Shown: positions 50,464 through 59,730, counted from the stretch's first letter. The stretch: DNA of 64,000 bases from Pseudomonas chlororaphis (GCF_003731765.1 NZ_MOAL01000004.1:2480001-2544000); one strand, 5' to 3'. The notes: generated by a model not told the origin, from the sequence alone. Made by a program: numbers and translations.

Positions 50464-51666
50464 ATGATTGCCCATACCCCCACGCTGTTTGCCTGTGTTG
50501 CTTTAGTGGCGACGATCATGGCGTTCTGTCTAATCCTGGTCGGCCAGTTCAATCAGCGTGACGGTTTGCTCACCATTGGTTTTGGTTTGCTGGCCCATGC
50601 CTTGGCCTATGTGGGCTACACCTTTTACGGTCATGCGCCGCTGTGGTTTACCTATGGCGCGGCCAACTCCTTGCTGGCGGTGGCGCTGGCCTTTTATGGC
50701 GCCAGCCTGTTTCGGATTATCGAGAGGCCCATGTCCTGGTGGCGGGTGTTCGCGCCGGCGGCATTGATGCTGGTGTTGATGGTCAGCCTGATCGATACCC
50801 TGGAGCCACGGATGCTCGCCGCCTCTCTGGTCTTGATGCTGCAGTGCGCCTTGATCATCTACTGGACCCATCGCTACATCCCCGCCCAGGGCCGTGCGCG
50901 CATGCTGTTGATCATTGGTTCGAGCATCAGCCTGATCGGCTTGGGCATGCGGGTGGTGGCGGTGCTCGGCGGCGGTGCGGCGGAGATGCGCTATGACGTC
51001 AGCAACCTCAAGCAAACCATCTCGGTCAGCATTGGCACGTTCACTGCGATGATGATTTCCCTCGGCCTGGTGCTGCTGGCGAAAGAGCGCAGTGAATCGT
51101 TGCTTCAGCACATGGCGCTGCGCGATGTGCTGACGGGCATCCTCAACCGGCGCGCCATCCTTGAGCAGTTCTCCAGCGAGTTGGAGCGTGCGCGCCGAGA
51201 CCGTTCCTGCCTGGCGGTGGCCATGGTCGACATCGACCACTTCAAACAGATCAATGACGTGCATGGCCATCTGGCCGGCGACGAAGTGATTTGCCACTGC
51301 GTCAACCACCTCACCCAGCGCCTGCGGCACTCCGACAGCATTGGTCGCTACGGGGGCGAGGAGTTCCTGCTGTTGCTGCCGGCCACCAGCCCCGATGGCG
51401 CCATTGCCGTGCTCGATGAACTGCGCGCCTCCCTGGCCGAGGCACCGGCGCACTACGCTCAGTCGAGCATTGTGCTGCACATCAGCATCGGCGTTTGCTG
51501 CGGAGTGCCCGAGGAAAGCGACACCACCGCCAGCCTGCTGGCCAGGGCGGATGCCGCGCTGTACGAGGCCAAGGGCCTGGGGCGCAATACCTTGCGCATG
51601 GCGCCATCAGGCTCCCAGCAGAGTGATGCGCCGTCCAGTGGCCTGTCACAGGCACTCAACGGCTGA
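50464..51666 (+). CDS. Membrane-bound diguanylate cyclase
   Basis: This 400-aa protein has six to seven hydrophobic helices over residues 1-205. The GGDEF domain has LRDVLTGILNRRAI-type sequence (ALRDVLTGILNRRAIL) and the active site GRYGGEEFLLLLP. The inhibitory I-site RxxD is intact (RHSD five residues before GGEEF), so product feedback is expected. It makes cyclic-di-GMP from two GTP. No EAL domain is present. It is monocistronic. Confidence 0.92.
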   Translation: MIAHTPTLFACVALVATIMAFCLILVGQFNQRDGLLTIGFGLLAHALAYVGYTFYGHAPLWFTYGAANSLLAVALAFYGASLFRIIERPMSWWRVFAPAALMLVLMVSLIDTLEPRMLAASLVLMLQCALIIYWTHRYIPAQGRARMLLIIGSSISLIGLGMRVVAVLGGGAAEMRYDVSNLKQTISVSIGTFTAMMISLGLVLLAKERSESLLQHMALRDVLTGILNRRAILEQFSSELERARRDRSCLAVAMVDIDHFKQINDVHGHLAGDEVICHCVNHLTQRLRHSDSIGRYGGEEFLLLLPATSPDGAIAVLDELRASLAEAPAHYAQSSIVLHISIGVCCGVPEESDTTASLLARADAALYEAKGLGRNTLRMAPSGSQQSDAPSSGLSQALNG

Positions 51667-51719
51667 CCGAGCGGCGTGCAAGGACGCTCGGAGTCGGTGC
51701 CATCACCCAGACTTGAGCC

Positions 51720-52085
51720 TTACTCGGCCAGCTCGACGTAGCTCGATTCCCCGCCCCCCGTCGCGCCCGACAACCAGCCCCAGACGAAGGCAAGGGTGGT
51801 GCGCCCTGCGTGATCAACACCGACCGTGCCACGCGACCAGCCGGCCAGAATCTCCCCCTCTGTCGTGACGCAGTGATAAAGCAGCTCAATGCTGTCAGGC
51901 CCCGTGGCGCGCCCCACTTGATGCCCCATGCGGATCCGGCCGCCCTGGTAGGTGCTGGAAATGTCATTTCCCTCGACCTGATAATGAAACACCGTGCCGG
52001 TGCCGGAGACCCCGTGGCTGTTGCCCGCGACGGTAAATCGGCGATTGTTCAAGCGCTCGCTGATTGCAGAAAAGGGAGTGTCCAT
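51720..52085 (-). CDS. Small conserved beta-rich protein of unknown function
   Basis: This 121-aa protein (MDTPFSAISERLNNRRFTVA) contains VFHYQVEGNDISSTYQGGRI, then GHQVGRATGPDSIELLYHCV and a C-terminal W-G-W-L-S-G segment. I recognise it as a family often labelled N-acetylglutamate synthase in genomes, but it has no acetyltransferase motif, so that name is unsupported. No signal peptide. It sits between the cyclase and the LysR gene, separated from both. Confidence 0.65.
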   Translation of the reverse strand: MDTPFSAISERLNNRRFTVAGNSHGVSGTGTVFHYQVEGNDISSTYQGGRIRMGHQVGRATGPDSIELLYHCVTTEGEILAGWSRGTVGVDHAGRTTLAFVWGWLSGATGGGESSYVELAE

Positions 52086-52182
52086 AAGTGTCGCGTCCTT
52101 GAGTCGAGAGGTTTTACCAGCCGCAACCTTGCCATGATTTCAGCCGTCCGTTGGGGTCTTTTGCATCACCACCGCCTGGAAC

Positions 52183-53091
52183 TCAACGGGGTTTGAAAGC
52201 AGGCATCTCTTGCAGCAGCATCGTCAGCAAACGGTTGGAGCCCACGCTCAATTGGCGCCCGAGACGACTGATCAGGTGAACCCGCGGGCTGGCAAAGATT
52301 TCATTATGCAAAGGCAGTGTGCACAGGCGGCCGGCCTGCACCTCTTCATCCACCACAAAGGTCGGTAGCAGCGTCACCCCGCCTTGCATGGCATAGCGCT
52401 TGAGCATGGCAATGGTATTGCAGGTCAAGGTGGGGCTGAGCATCAGTCCCAACTGATGCTCGGCCTGGGTCAGTATCTGGCGTATACCAAATGAAACCCC
52501 CGGTAACGCCAAGCGATGGGCATCCAGGCCCGCCAGCGGAATCGGGCCAACGCTTTGGGTCAGGGGATGCTGAGGGTTCACCACCACACAGACCGGCTGG
52601 GGTTGCGAGGCATGGGAGCGGATTTTCGGGTCGGCGGCCGGGTTGAACACCAGGCCTAAATGCGCCTCATCTTCCACGACCTGGCGTATCACCTCGTTGG
52701 TTCCGCACACATTCACCTGAATCTCGATCTTGGGGTACAGCGTGGAAAAGTTGCTGAGCGGGCCCGCCAGCCCATCGATGAAACCCTCCCCCACGGCCAG
52801 GACGACAGAGCCGCTCTGCAGCCCTCTCAATGCCTGCAGCGAATCCAGCAGCAGCTCCTGGTGAGTCAGGCGTTGCCGGTAGTAACCGAGCACCCGATCA
52901 CCGGCCTCCGTAGGCCTCACCCCACGTCGGTGGCGCTCCAGCAGTGGGCTGCCCAGTTCCTGTTCCAACTGCCCTATCTGGCGGCTGACAGCCGATGGCG
53001 CGACGTTGAGGACATCAGCGGCCGCTCGCACGCTGCCCAGCCTGACCGCTTCGAAAAAATAAAGAATCCGCCGATCTTGTACTTGGCTCAT
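52183..53091 (-). CDS. LysR-family regulator
   Basis: This 302-aa regulator starts at ATG 53091 (MSQVQDRRILYFFEAVRLGS). It has the winged HTH VRAAADVLNVAPSAVSRQIG and a LysR substrate-binding domain (LLERHRRGVRPTEAGDRVLG). It is divergent from the serine-acetyltransferase-like gene with 105 bp between the start codons, and so probably controls that operon. The intergenic segment has T-N11-A type sequences such as around ATTGAATTTGCGATTATTGC. Confidence 0.9.
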   Translation of the reverse strand: MSQVQDRRILYFFEAVRLGSVRAAADVLNVAPSAVSRQIGQLEQELGSPLLERHRRGVRPTEAGDRVLGYYRQRLTHQELLLDSLQALRGLQSGSVVLAVGEGFIDGLAGPLSNFSTLYPKIEIQVNVCGTNEVIRQVVEDEAHLGLVFNPAADPKIRSHASQPQPVCVVVNPQHPLTQSVGPIPLAGLDAHRLALPGVSFGIRQILTQAEHQLGLMLSPTLTCNTIAMLKRYAMQGGVTLLPTFVVDEEVQAGRLCTLPLHNEIFASPRVHLISRLGRQLSVGSNRLLTMLLQEMPAFKPR

Positions 53092-53196
53092 GGGCTGCCT
53101 GTGTTGCGTTAAAAGCAACAAAAGATTGAATTTGCGATTATTGCTGGCTCACCTGCGGCGTGTCCATACTCGGTCCATCAGTAACAGGAGATGGAA

Positions 53197-53961
53197 ATGA
53201 GCCCTCTTTGGCAGCGCCTTCGCGACCAAGCCCAGCAGTTAAGCGAACGCAATCCCGTACTGCACGACTACGCAACCAGCCACCTGCTGGCCTATGCCTC
53301 CTTCGAGGCGGCACTCGCCGCAAACCTGGCCCGCCAGCTGCAGGCGCAAGCGAGCAACGTCGCCCTGGAGCCCTGGTTCAAGTCGATCATCGACGCCAAC
53401 CCATCCATTGCCGAGGCCGCAGCCGCGGACATCCAGCACCTGGAAATCGTCAACCCGGCCTGCCCTGACCACCTCACGGCCTTTCTGACGTTCCGCGGCA
53501 TTCAAGCCGTGCAGGCGCACCGCATCGCCCATGCGTTGTGGCGTGAGGGGGACGTGCAAAGCGCAGTGCTGCTGCAGAACTGGGCGGCCAATACCTGGAG
53601 CGTCGACATCCATCCCGCTGCCCGGCTGGGGCAATCGCTGTTCGTCGACCATGGCATTGGCCTGGTGATTGGTGAAACCGCCGTGGTCGAGGATGAAGTC
53701 AGCCTCTGGCACGGCGTCACGCTGGGCAGCACCCTCAGCGAGGCCGGTGACCGACACCCAAAGGTTCGCCGTGGGGCCCTGATTTGCGCAGGCGCCACGG
53801 TTCTCGGAAACATTGAAGTGGGTGCCCAAGCCATCGTCGCGGCCAACTCCGTGGTGCTCAAACCCGTGACCGCGGGGACCGTTGTTGCCGGGGCCCCAGC
53901 CAAGGTGGTCGGCAACGCCCCGGCCGCCCTTGCCACCTTCACCGCTAAATCCAAAGGCTGA
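53197..53961 (+). CDS. Serine O-acetyltransferase-like protein (CysE/SrpH type)
   Basis: This 254-aa protein has an N-terminal helical domain and a left-handed beta-helix. RGIQAVQAHRIAHALWREGD, VDIHPAARLGQSLFVDHGIG and ETAVVEDEVSLWHGVTLGST are CysE hallmarks, including the catalytic Asp-His pairs. ATG 53197 is preferred to 53191, where AGGAG would abut the start. It acetylates L-serine (O-acetylserine for cysteine synthesis) or a related hydroxyl. Its place as first gene of a catabolic operon, without a cysteine synthase, is unusual. Confidence 0.88.
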   Translation: MSPLWQRLRDQAQQLSERNPVLHDYATSHLLAYASFEAALAANLARQLQAQASNVALEPWFKSIIDANPSIAEAAAADIQHLEIVNPACPDHLTAFLTFRGIQAVQAHRIAHALWREGDVQSAVLLQNWAANTWSVDIHPAARLGQSLFVDHGIGLVIGETAVVEDEVSLWHGVTLGSTLSEAGDRHPKVRRGALICAGATVLGNIEVGAQAIVAANSVVLKPVTAGTVVAGAPAKVVGNAPAALATFTAKSKG

Positions 53962-53976
53962 CCAGGAGCTACCACC

Positions 53977-54867
53977 ATGACCGCCGTCGCTCAATTTCCG
54001 CAGGGTATCGATCACCCCTTGGTCACCGTGCGTCATCACGCCGAGGCCTTGGAGCTGTACCGCAAGATGGGGTTTTCGCCTTCGCCGGTGAGCTATCACC
54101 CCTGGGGCAGCGTCACCTCCTTGATGATGTTCCCCAGCAACTTCATCGAGCTGATCGGTGTCGACGACCCTTCGAAGTTCGGTACCAACTCGGTGAACGG
54201 CTTCTGTTTCGGGCGCCAGCTCGGGCAGTTCCTTGATCGCGGCGAGGAAGGTGTGTCGTTGGTGGCGCTGCACAGCCAGGATGCCGACGCCGATCATGCG
54301 CGGATGGTCGAGTCCGGGCTGGAAAGCCAGGGCCGCATTGATTTTCGCCGCCCTATGACCCTGCCTGATGGGCGCCCCGATGAAGCCGTGGTGTCCCTGG
54401 CGCTGTTCATCGACCCGGAGTTACCCGACGCCTCCAACTTTATCTGCCACCAACATCGCCCCGAACTGATCTGGGTTCGCGGCTGGCAGGACCACCCCAA
54501 CGGGGCAGACGGGATTCTCGCCATCACGTACCTGGCAGACCCCAAGCGCCTTGAACCTCGCTGGCGAGCCCTCTACGGCGATGCCGTGAGCTACAACGGG
54601 GCGGTGCTGGAAGCCGATACCCGATGCGGCGTCTTGCGCGCCATCGACGCCGCCACCGCGGCCCTGGAGTTCCCGGGTATCGCCCTTCCCAAGCGTGCCG
54701 AGGAGCGCCCCCATGGGATTTCCATCCGCCTGCACACCCGAAGCCTGAGCGCCCTGCGCTCGATCCTCGAACACAACCAGGTTCCTCATCACGAGGTCCC
54801 GGGCCGGGTCTTGGTCGAGCCGCAAGCGGCCGGCAACGTCATCCTCGAATTCGTGCAGAACATCTAA
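53977..54867 (+). CDS. VOC-family glyoxalase-like protein
   Basis: This 296-aa protein has a two-module vicinal-oxygen-chelate layout: GIDHPLVTVRHHAEALELYR, then LMMFPSNFIELIGVDDPSKF, and a second half with GILAITYLADPKRLEPRWRA. The Glyoxalase_3-like subgroup has uncertain chemistry; members could be ring-cleavage dioxygenases, isomerases or lyases. It lies 15 bp after the acetyltransferase gene and 14 bp before the dehydrogenase, so is clearly in the operon. Confidence 0.82.
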   Translation: MTAVAQFPQGIDHPLVTVRHHAEALELYRKMGFSPSPVSYHPWGSVTSLMMFPSNFIELIGVDDPSKFGTNSVNGFCFGRQLGQFLDRGEEGVSLVALHSQDADADHARMVESGLESQGRIDFRRPMTLPDGRPDEAVVSLALFIDPELPDASNFICHQHRPELIWVRGWQDHPNGADGILAITYLADPKRLEPRWRALYGDAVSYNGAVLEADTRCGVLRAIDAATAALEFPGIALPKRAEERPHGISIRLHTRSLSALRSILEHNQVPHHEVPGRVLVEPQAAGNVILEFVQNI

Positions 54868-54881
54868 CTGAGACTGTTGAA

Positions 54882-55772
54882 ATGACCATGAAAGTAGGCG
54901 TTATTGGATTGGGCAATATGGGCGGCGGCATGGCCGCGACCCTCGCCGGCAAAGGCTTTGATGTCAGCGGATTCGACCTGTCCGACGCGGCGCTGGCCCA
55001 GGCCAAAGGCAAAGGTGTCCAACCCGTCGGCGACCGCCATCAACTGATTCAACAGTCGGATATGTTGATTCTGTCGCTGCCAAAAGCCGAGCACGTGGAA
55101 GCCGTCTGCCTGGGCCCAGGCGGCGTCATCGAGTTTGGCCGTGAAGGCTTGATCGTGGTTGACACCACCACCTCCACCCCGGAAGCCAGCCGCAAGGTCG
55201 CTGCCGCCCTGGCAAGGATGGGCATCGCCTTTATCGACGCGCCGGTCTCCGGGGGGCCCAAAGGGGCCGCGACCGGCACCATGTCCATGGTCATCGGTGC
55301 CGAGGATGGGGACCTGCAACGCGCCATGCCGGTGCTGGAAGGCATGAGCGGCACCCGCGTCCACGTCGGCAAATGTGGCGCCGGCAACGTGGCCAAGATC
55401 GCCAACAACATGCTGGCTGCCTGTCACCTGATCAGCACCGCCGAAGCCGTGTCGATGGCCGCGAAAGCAGGCGTGGACCCGGAAAAGCTCCTGCAAGGAC
55501 TCAACGCCGGCTCGGGCCGCAGCGGCGCCACCCAGATCATGTTCCCCACCTGGGTCCTGAACAAAGCCTATGACTCCGGCTTCACCATGGGGTTGATGCG
55601 TAAAGACGTCGGCCTTGCCAGCGACCTGGCCGACAGCCTGGACCTGGATCTGCCCCTGTCACGGATCGTCGCCCAGCTATGGCAAGCCAGCCGCGAATCG
55701 CTGCCCGATAACGAAGACTTTTGCGCGATTGTCCAGCGCACCGACGCCCAGCTTTTCGGCCGTGGAGAATAA
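54882..55772 (+). CDS. Beta-hydroxyacid dehydrogenase (3-hydroxyisobutyrate dehydrogenase-like)
   Basis: This 296-aa NAD(P)-dependent enzyme starts at ATG 54882 (MTMKVGVIGLGNMGGGMAAT), with the glycine-rich GLGNMG. FIDAPVSGGPKGAATGTMSM is the substrate-binding signature. The catalytic lysine lies in GNVAKIANNM. Family members oxidise 3-hydroxyisobutyrate, tartronate semialdehyde and related beta-hydroxyacids. It is followed 3 bp later by an aldehyde dehydrogenase that could take the resulting semialdehyde. Confidence 0.88.
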   Translation: MTMKVGVIGLGNMGGGMAATLAGKGFDVSGFDLSDAALAQAKGKGVQPVGDRHQLIQQSDMLILSLPKAEHVEAVCLGPGGVIEFGREGLIVVDTTTSTPEASRKVAAALARMGIAFIDAPVSGGPKGAATGTMSMVIGAEDGDLQRAMPVLEGMSGTRVHVGKCGAGNVAKIANNMLAACHLISTAEAVSMAAKAGVDPEKLLQGLNAGSGRSGATQIMFPTWVLNKAYDSGFTMGLMRKDVGLASDLADSLDLDLPLSRIVAQLWQASRESLPDNEDFCAIVQRTDAQLFGRGE

Positions 55773-55775
55773 TCA

Positions 55776-57293
55776 ATGAGCACGCAAAACATCCTCGACC
55801 TGATGCGCCCCTTCTGGGGTGACCGGAGCGTGATCGGCAGCTTTGTCGGTGGTGAGTTCATCGACGGTCACGGCTCGCCGGTGGACGTTCGCAACGCCCA
55901 TGACGACAGTCTGCTGCTGAGTTTTCCCGACGCTGATGACGCGCTGATTGCCCACACCGACGCCGTAGCCAAGGCCGCACAGGCGCAATGGTGGGCGCTC
56001 ACGGCACAGGCACGGGGTCGTGCGATGTACCAGGTCGGCGCGCTTATTCGCGAACACAGCGACAGCCTGGCCCAGGTTGAATCCCTCACCGCCAATAAAC
56101 CGATCCGTGACGCCCGGGTCGAGGTGACCAAGGTCGCCGAAATGTTCGAGTACTACGCGGGCTGGGCAGACAAACTGCACGGCGAAGTGATCCCCGTGCC
56201 GACCTCACACCTGAACTACGTCACGTACGAGCCCCTGGGCACGGTCCTGCAAATCACCCCGTGGAATGCACCGATCTTTACCTGCGGCTGGCAGATCGCA
56301 CCGGCGATCGCGGCGGGTAACGCGGTCATTCTCAAGCCCTCCGAGCTGACGGCCTTGTCGTCATTGATGATCGCGGTGTTGATCGAGCGCGCCGGCGTGC
56401 CCAAAGGGCTGGTCAACATCATCGCCGGCTTCGGTCACACCATCGGCCAAGGCTTCATCGCCAAGGCAGACATCCGCAAAGTGGTGTTTGTCGGCTCGCC
56501 AGCGACAGGACGGCACATCGCCGTCGCCGCCGCGCAACGTTGCATCCCTGCCGTGCTGGAGTTGGGCGGCAAATCGGCAAACATCGTGTTCGAGGACGCG
56601 GACCTGGACGTCGCCCTGCGCGGGGCGCAGGCCGCGATCTTCTCCGGGGCCGGCCAGAGTTGTGTCTCGGGCTCGCGATTGCTGGTTCAGGCGTCGATCT
56701 TTGACACGTTCACCCAGGCCCTGGCGCAAGCGGCCACGAACTTCAAGGTCGGCGACCCGAGCGACCCTGAGACTCAAATCGGCCCGATCAACAACGCCAA
56801 ACAGTACAACCACGTAAAAACCATGGTCGAGGGTGCACTCAAAGACGGTGCCAGGCTGGTCGGCGCGAATGCCAACCCCATCCCGGACAGGCCGGGGTAT
56901 TACATCAACCCAACGGTGTTGGCCGGCACCAACGACTTGTACTGCGCGCAAGAGGAAATCTTCGGGCCGGTGGTTGTGGCCATCCCGTTCACGGACGAAG
57001 CCGACGCGATCCGCATTGCCAATGACAGTCGCTTCGGCTTGGCCGGGGGGGTCTGGACCCGCGACGTCGGTCGAGCCCACCGAGTGGCCAGGCAGGTTCG
57101 CGCAGGGACCTTCTGGATCAACGGCTACAAGACGATTCACGTCAGCTCGCCCTTCGGTGGCTACGGCGAAAGTGGCTACGGTCGCTCTTCCGGGCTGGAT
57201 GCGTTGCGCGAATACAGCGAAGTGAAAAGCGTGTGGGTCGAAACCGCCGCCACGCCCGCGGTCAATTTCGGCTACGGCGCGAGCCTGGAGTGA
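55776..57293 (+). CDS. NAD-dependent aldehyde dehydrogenase
   Basis: This 505-aa ALDH contains LQITPWNAPIFTCGWQIAPA, glutamate in VLELGGKSANIVFED, cysteine in GAGQSCVSGSRLLVQ and the C-terminal VSSPFGGYGESGYGRSSGLD. It resembles broad-specificity betaine/semialdehyde-type dehydrogenases; there is no CoA-binding signature of methylmalonate-semialdehyde dehydrogenase. It lies 3 bp after the beta-hydroxyacid dehydrogenase, so the two probably act in sequence (hydroxyacid to semialdehyde to acid). Confidence 0.88.
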   Translation: MSTQNILDLMRPFWGDRSVIGSFVGGEFIDGHGSPVDVRNAHDDSLLLSFPDADDALIAHTDAVAKAAQAQWWALTAQARGRAMYQVGALIREHSDSLAQVESLTANKPIRDARVEVTKVAEMFEYYAGWADKLHGEVIPVPTSHLNYVTYEPLGTVLQITPWNAPIFTCGWQIAPAIAAGNAVILKPSELTALSSLMIAVLIERAGVPKGLVNIIAGFGHTIGQGFIAKADIRKVVFVGSPATGRHIAVAAAQRCIPAVLELGGKSANIVFEDADLDVALRGAQAAIFSGAGQSCVSGSRLLVQASIFDTFTQALAQAATNFKVGDPSDPETQIGPINNAKQYNHVKTMVEGALKDGARLVGANANPIPDRPGYYINPTVLAGTNDLYCAQEEIFGPVVVAIPFTDEADAIRIANDSRFGLAGGVWTRDVGRAHRVARQVRAGTFWINGYKTIHVSSPFGGYGESGYGRSSGLDALREYSEVKSVWVETAATPAVNFGYGASLE

Positions 57294-57298
57294 ACGCC

Positions 57299-58456
57299 AT
57301 GTCGATTTCCAAAGCCTTGATCGACGATGCCATCGGCTGGCGTCGGGACTTTCATGCCTCACCCGAACTCGGCTATGACGAGTTGCAGACCTCCGACCGG
57401 GTGGCACAGCTCCTGGAAAGCTTTGGGATCGAGGTGAATCGCGGGCTCGGCGGCACCGGTGTGGTGGGCACCCTGAGCCATGGACAGGGCCCGGCGATCG
57501 GCATTCGAGCCGACATGGACGCCCTGCCCATCCAAGAGTTGGGGCAGTGCCCCCACCAGTCGACGCATCAAGGCTGCATGCACGCCTGCGGTCATGACGG
57601 GCACACGGCAATCTTGCTCGCCACCGCTCGCCATTTGAGTGAGACACGGAATTTCAGCGGAACCGTCCACTTCGTCTTCCAACCCGCCGAGGAAGGTCTC
57701 GCGGGGGCGAAAAAAATGATCGAGGATGGCCTGTTCGAGCAGTTCCCCATGGACGCCATCTATGGGCTGCACAACTGGCCAGGCGCCCAGGCCGGTCAGG
57801 TGGTGATCAATCCAGGCCCGATGATGGCGTCCCTCGACACGTTCGTAATCACCCTGACGGGCCAAGGCTGCCACGCGGCGATGCCCGACAAAGGCGCGGA
57901 CCCCATCATCGCCGCGGCGGAGCTGATTCTTGCCCTGCAAACCATTCCCTCTCGACGTCTCTCACCCCTCGACAGTGCGGTGATCAGCGTGACCCAGATC
58001 AACGCAGGCGAAGCAATCAACGTGATTCCCGAAACGGCGGTGCTCAAGGGAACCGTGCGTTGCTTGCAATCGCACGTCCGCGATCACGTCCAACAGTTGA
58101 TCGGTCAGTTCGTCGAGCAGTTGCCTGGCGCTTTCGGCATCCGAGGGGAATTGCTCTACCAGGTCGGCTACCCGGTGACGGAAAACCATGCAGAGGCTGC
58201 GGCAAAGGTCCGCCGGGCAGCGGTAACGGCGGTGGGAGAGTCGCGCGTGCAGTGGGGTTGCAGCCCCTCCATGGCCTCGGAAGACTTCTCGTTCATGCTC
58301 AAAGCCTGCCCAGGTGCCTACCTGTGGATGGGCGCGGATGGAGAGAAACCCTCTGCGGCCTTGCACAACCCCTATTACGACTTCAATGACCAGATCATTG
58401 AACCGGCAGTCGCCGTCTGGACCCGCTTGGTCGAGCAATCTCTGCCAGCCGTTTAA
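57299..58456 (+). CDS. M20-family amidohydrolase
   Basis: This 385-aa metallopeptidase-fold enzyme starts at ATG 57299 (MSISKALIDDAIGWRRDFHA). It has GIRADMDALPIQE, the metal-binding MHACGHDGHTAILLAT, FQPAEEGLAGAKKMIEDGLF, and MASEDFSFML near the C-terminus. It belongs to the hippurate/N-acyl-amino-acid/IAA-amino-acid hydrolase branch and should release an amino acid from an N-acyl conjugate. It is the last enzyme of the LysR-linked operon, 5 bp after the ALDH stop. Confidence 0.9.
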   Translation: MSISKALIDDAIGWRRDFHASPELGYDELQTSDRVAQLLESFGIEVNRGLGGTGVVGTLSHGQGPAIGIRADMDALPIQELGQCPHQSTHQGCMHACGHDGHTAILLATARHLSETRNFSGTVHFVFQPAEEGLAGAKKMIEDGLFEQFPMDAIYGLHNWPGAQAGQVVINPGPMMASLDTFVITLTGQGCHAAMPDKGADPIIAAAELILALQTIPSRRLSPLDSAVISVTQINAGEAINVIPETAVLKGTVRCLQSHVRDHVQQLIGQFVEQLPGAFGIRGELLYQVGYPVTENHAEAAAKVRRAAVTAVGESRVQWGCSPSMASEDFSFMLKACPGAYLWMGADGEKPSAALHNPYYDFNDQIIEPAVAVWTRLVEQSLPAV

Positions 58457-58525
58457 GCCACAAAGAGCCGTACATTCCCGATGAATCCGGCCTCCTGGGG
58501 CCGACATAACAATAAGAGACAACCT

Positions 58526-58570
58526 ATGCCAAACAACAAAAAGAACCACCGTCCTGGCTGGGTCCCCTGA
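58526..58570 (+). CDS. Possible 14-aa leader peptide
   Basis: ATG to TGA encodes MPNNKKNHRPGWVP, preceded by AAGAGA at about 9 bases. It lies in the 233-bp gap between the amidohydrolase and binding-protein genes. Basic residues followed by proline-rich HRPGWVP could slow ribosomes, so a translational leader is possible. It may equally be chance. Confidence 0.3.
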   Translation: MPNNKKNHRPGWVP

Positions 58571-58689
58571 CGACCCACTCTTGTTTCTGCCCTCCAGATT
58601 TGCAGTTCAACACAGCGCCGACATTGGGTGCTCAGGCCCCCCTGCGCGTTGATTTGGCACTTACCCGCCACCCACACGAGAGCATTGCC

Positions 58690-59730
58690 ATGAAACGAGA
58701 AAGAACGCTGTTGAAAGGGGCTTCGACCTTAGCGTGCATGACCCTCGGCACGCTGTTTACCCTGAGCGCCAACGCCGGCGCCACCCTTGAGAACGTCAAA
58801 AGCAAAGGGTTTGTGCAGTGCGGCATCAGCGACGGCCTTCCGGGGTTTTCCTATGCCGACGCCAAAGGTGACTTTCACGGGTTCGACGTCGACGTGTGTC
58901 GGGCCGTGGCCGCTGCCGTGTTCGGCGACGCAAAGAAGGTCAAGTACACCCAGTTGACCGCCAAGGAGCGCTTTACTGCCCTGCAATCGGGCGAAGTCGA
59001 CATGCTGTCCCGAAGCACCACCTGGACCTCGTCCCGCGACGGCGCCATGGGTATCCAGTTCACCAGTGTCGCCTACTACGATGGCCAGGGATTCCTGGTC
59101 AATAAAAAGCTCGGGGTGAAAAGCGCCAAGGAGCTGGACGGCGCCACCTTCTGCATCCAGGCCGGCACGGTGACCGAGCTGAACCTGTCGGACTACTTCC
59201 GCAGCAACGGCATGAAGTACACCCCCATCACCTTCGACACCTCTGACGAGAGCTTCAAGGCGCTGGAATCAGGACGTTGTGATGTGCTGACCACCGACCA
59301 GTCGCAGCTGTACGGCCAGCGCCTGAAACTGGCAACGCCCGATGACTTCGTTGTGCTTCCCGAGGTGATTTCGAAGGAACCATTGACCCCCGCAGTACGC
59401 CGTGGCGATGAAGACTGGTTCACCGTGGTGCGCTGGTCCCTCGCCGCCATGCTCAACGCCGAAGAACTGGGCATCACCTCGAAAAACGTCAACGAGCAGC
59501 TCAAGTCGTCGAAGAATCCCGACATTGCGCGACTACTCGGAACGGAAGGTGCCCTCGGCAAGGACCTGAATCTGCCCAATGACTGGGCGGCGAAAATCAT
59601 TGCCCAGGTCGGTAACTACGGTGAGTCCTTCGACCGCAACCTGGGCAGCGGCAGTGACATGAAGATCAAGCGCGGCCTCAACGCGCTGTGGAGCCAGGGC
59701 GGCCTGCAATACGCCCCGCCCGTTCGCTGA
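58690..59730 (+). CDS. Amino acid ABC transporter periplasmic binding protein (AapJ/BztA-like)
   Basis: This 346-aa protein starts at ATG 58690 (MKRERTLLKGASTLACMTLG) with a signal peptide cleaved near ANA-GATLE. FVQCGISDGLPGFSYADAKG, DFHGFDVDVCRAVAAAVFGD and MLSRSTTWTSSRDGAMGIQF follow the general L-amino-acid binding proteins AapJ/BztA. No permease or ATPase genes follow. It either feeds a transporter encoded elsewhere or acts as a stand-alone receptor. It probably binds an amino acid related to the upstream amidohydrolase substrate or product. Confidence 0.88.
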   Translation: MKRERTLLKGASTLACMTLGTLFTLSANAGATLENVKSKGFVQCGISDGLPGFSYADAKGDFHGFDVDVCRAVAAAVFGDAKKVKYTQLTAKERFTALQSGEVDMLSRSTTWTSSRDGAMGIQFTSVAYYDGQGFLVNKKLGVKSAKELDGATFCIQAGTVTELNLSDYFRSNGMKYTPITFDTSDESFKALESGRCDVLTTDQSQLYGQRLKLATPDDFVVLPEVISKEPLTPAVRRGDEDWFTVVRWSLAAMLNAEELGITSKNVNEQLKSSKNPDIARLLGTEGALGKDLNLPNDWAAKIIAQVGNYGESFDRNLGSGSDMKIKRGLNALWSQGGLQYAPPVR

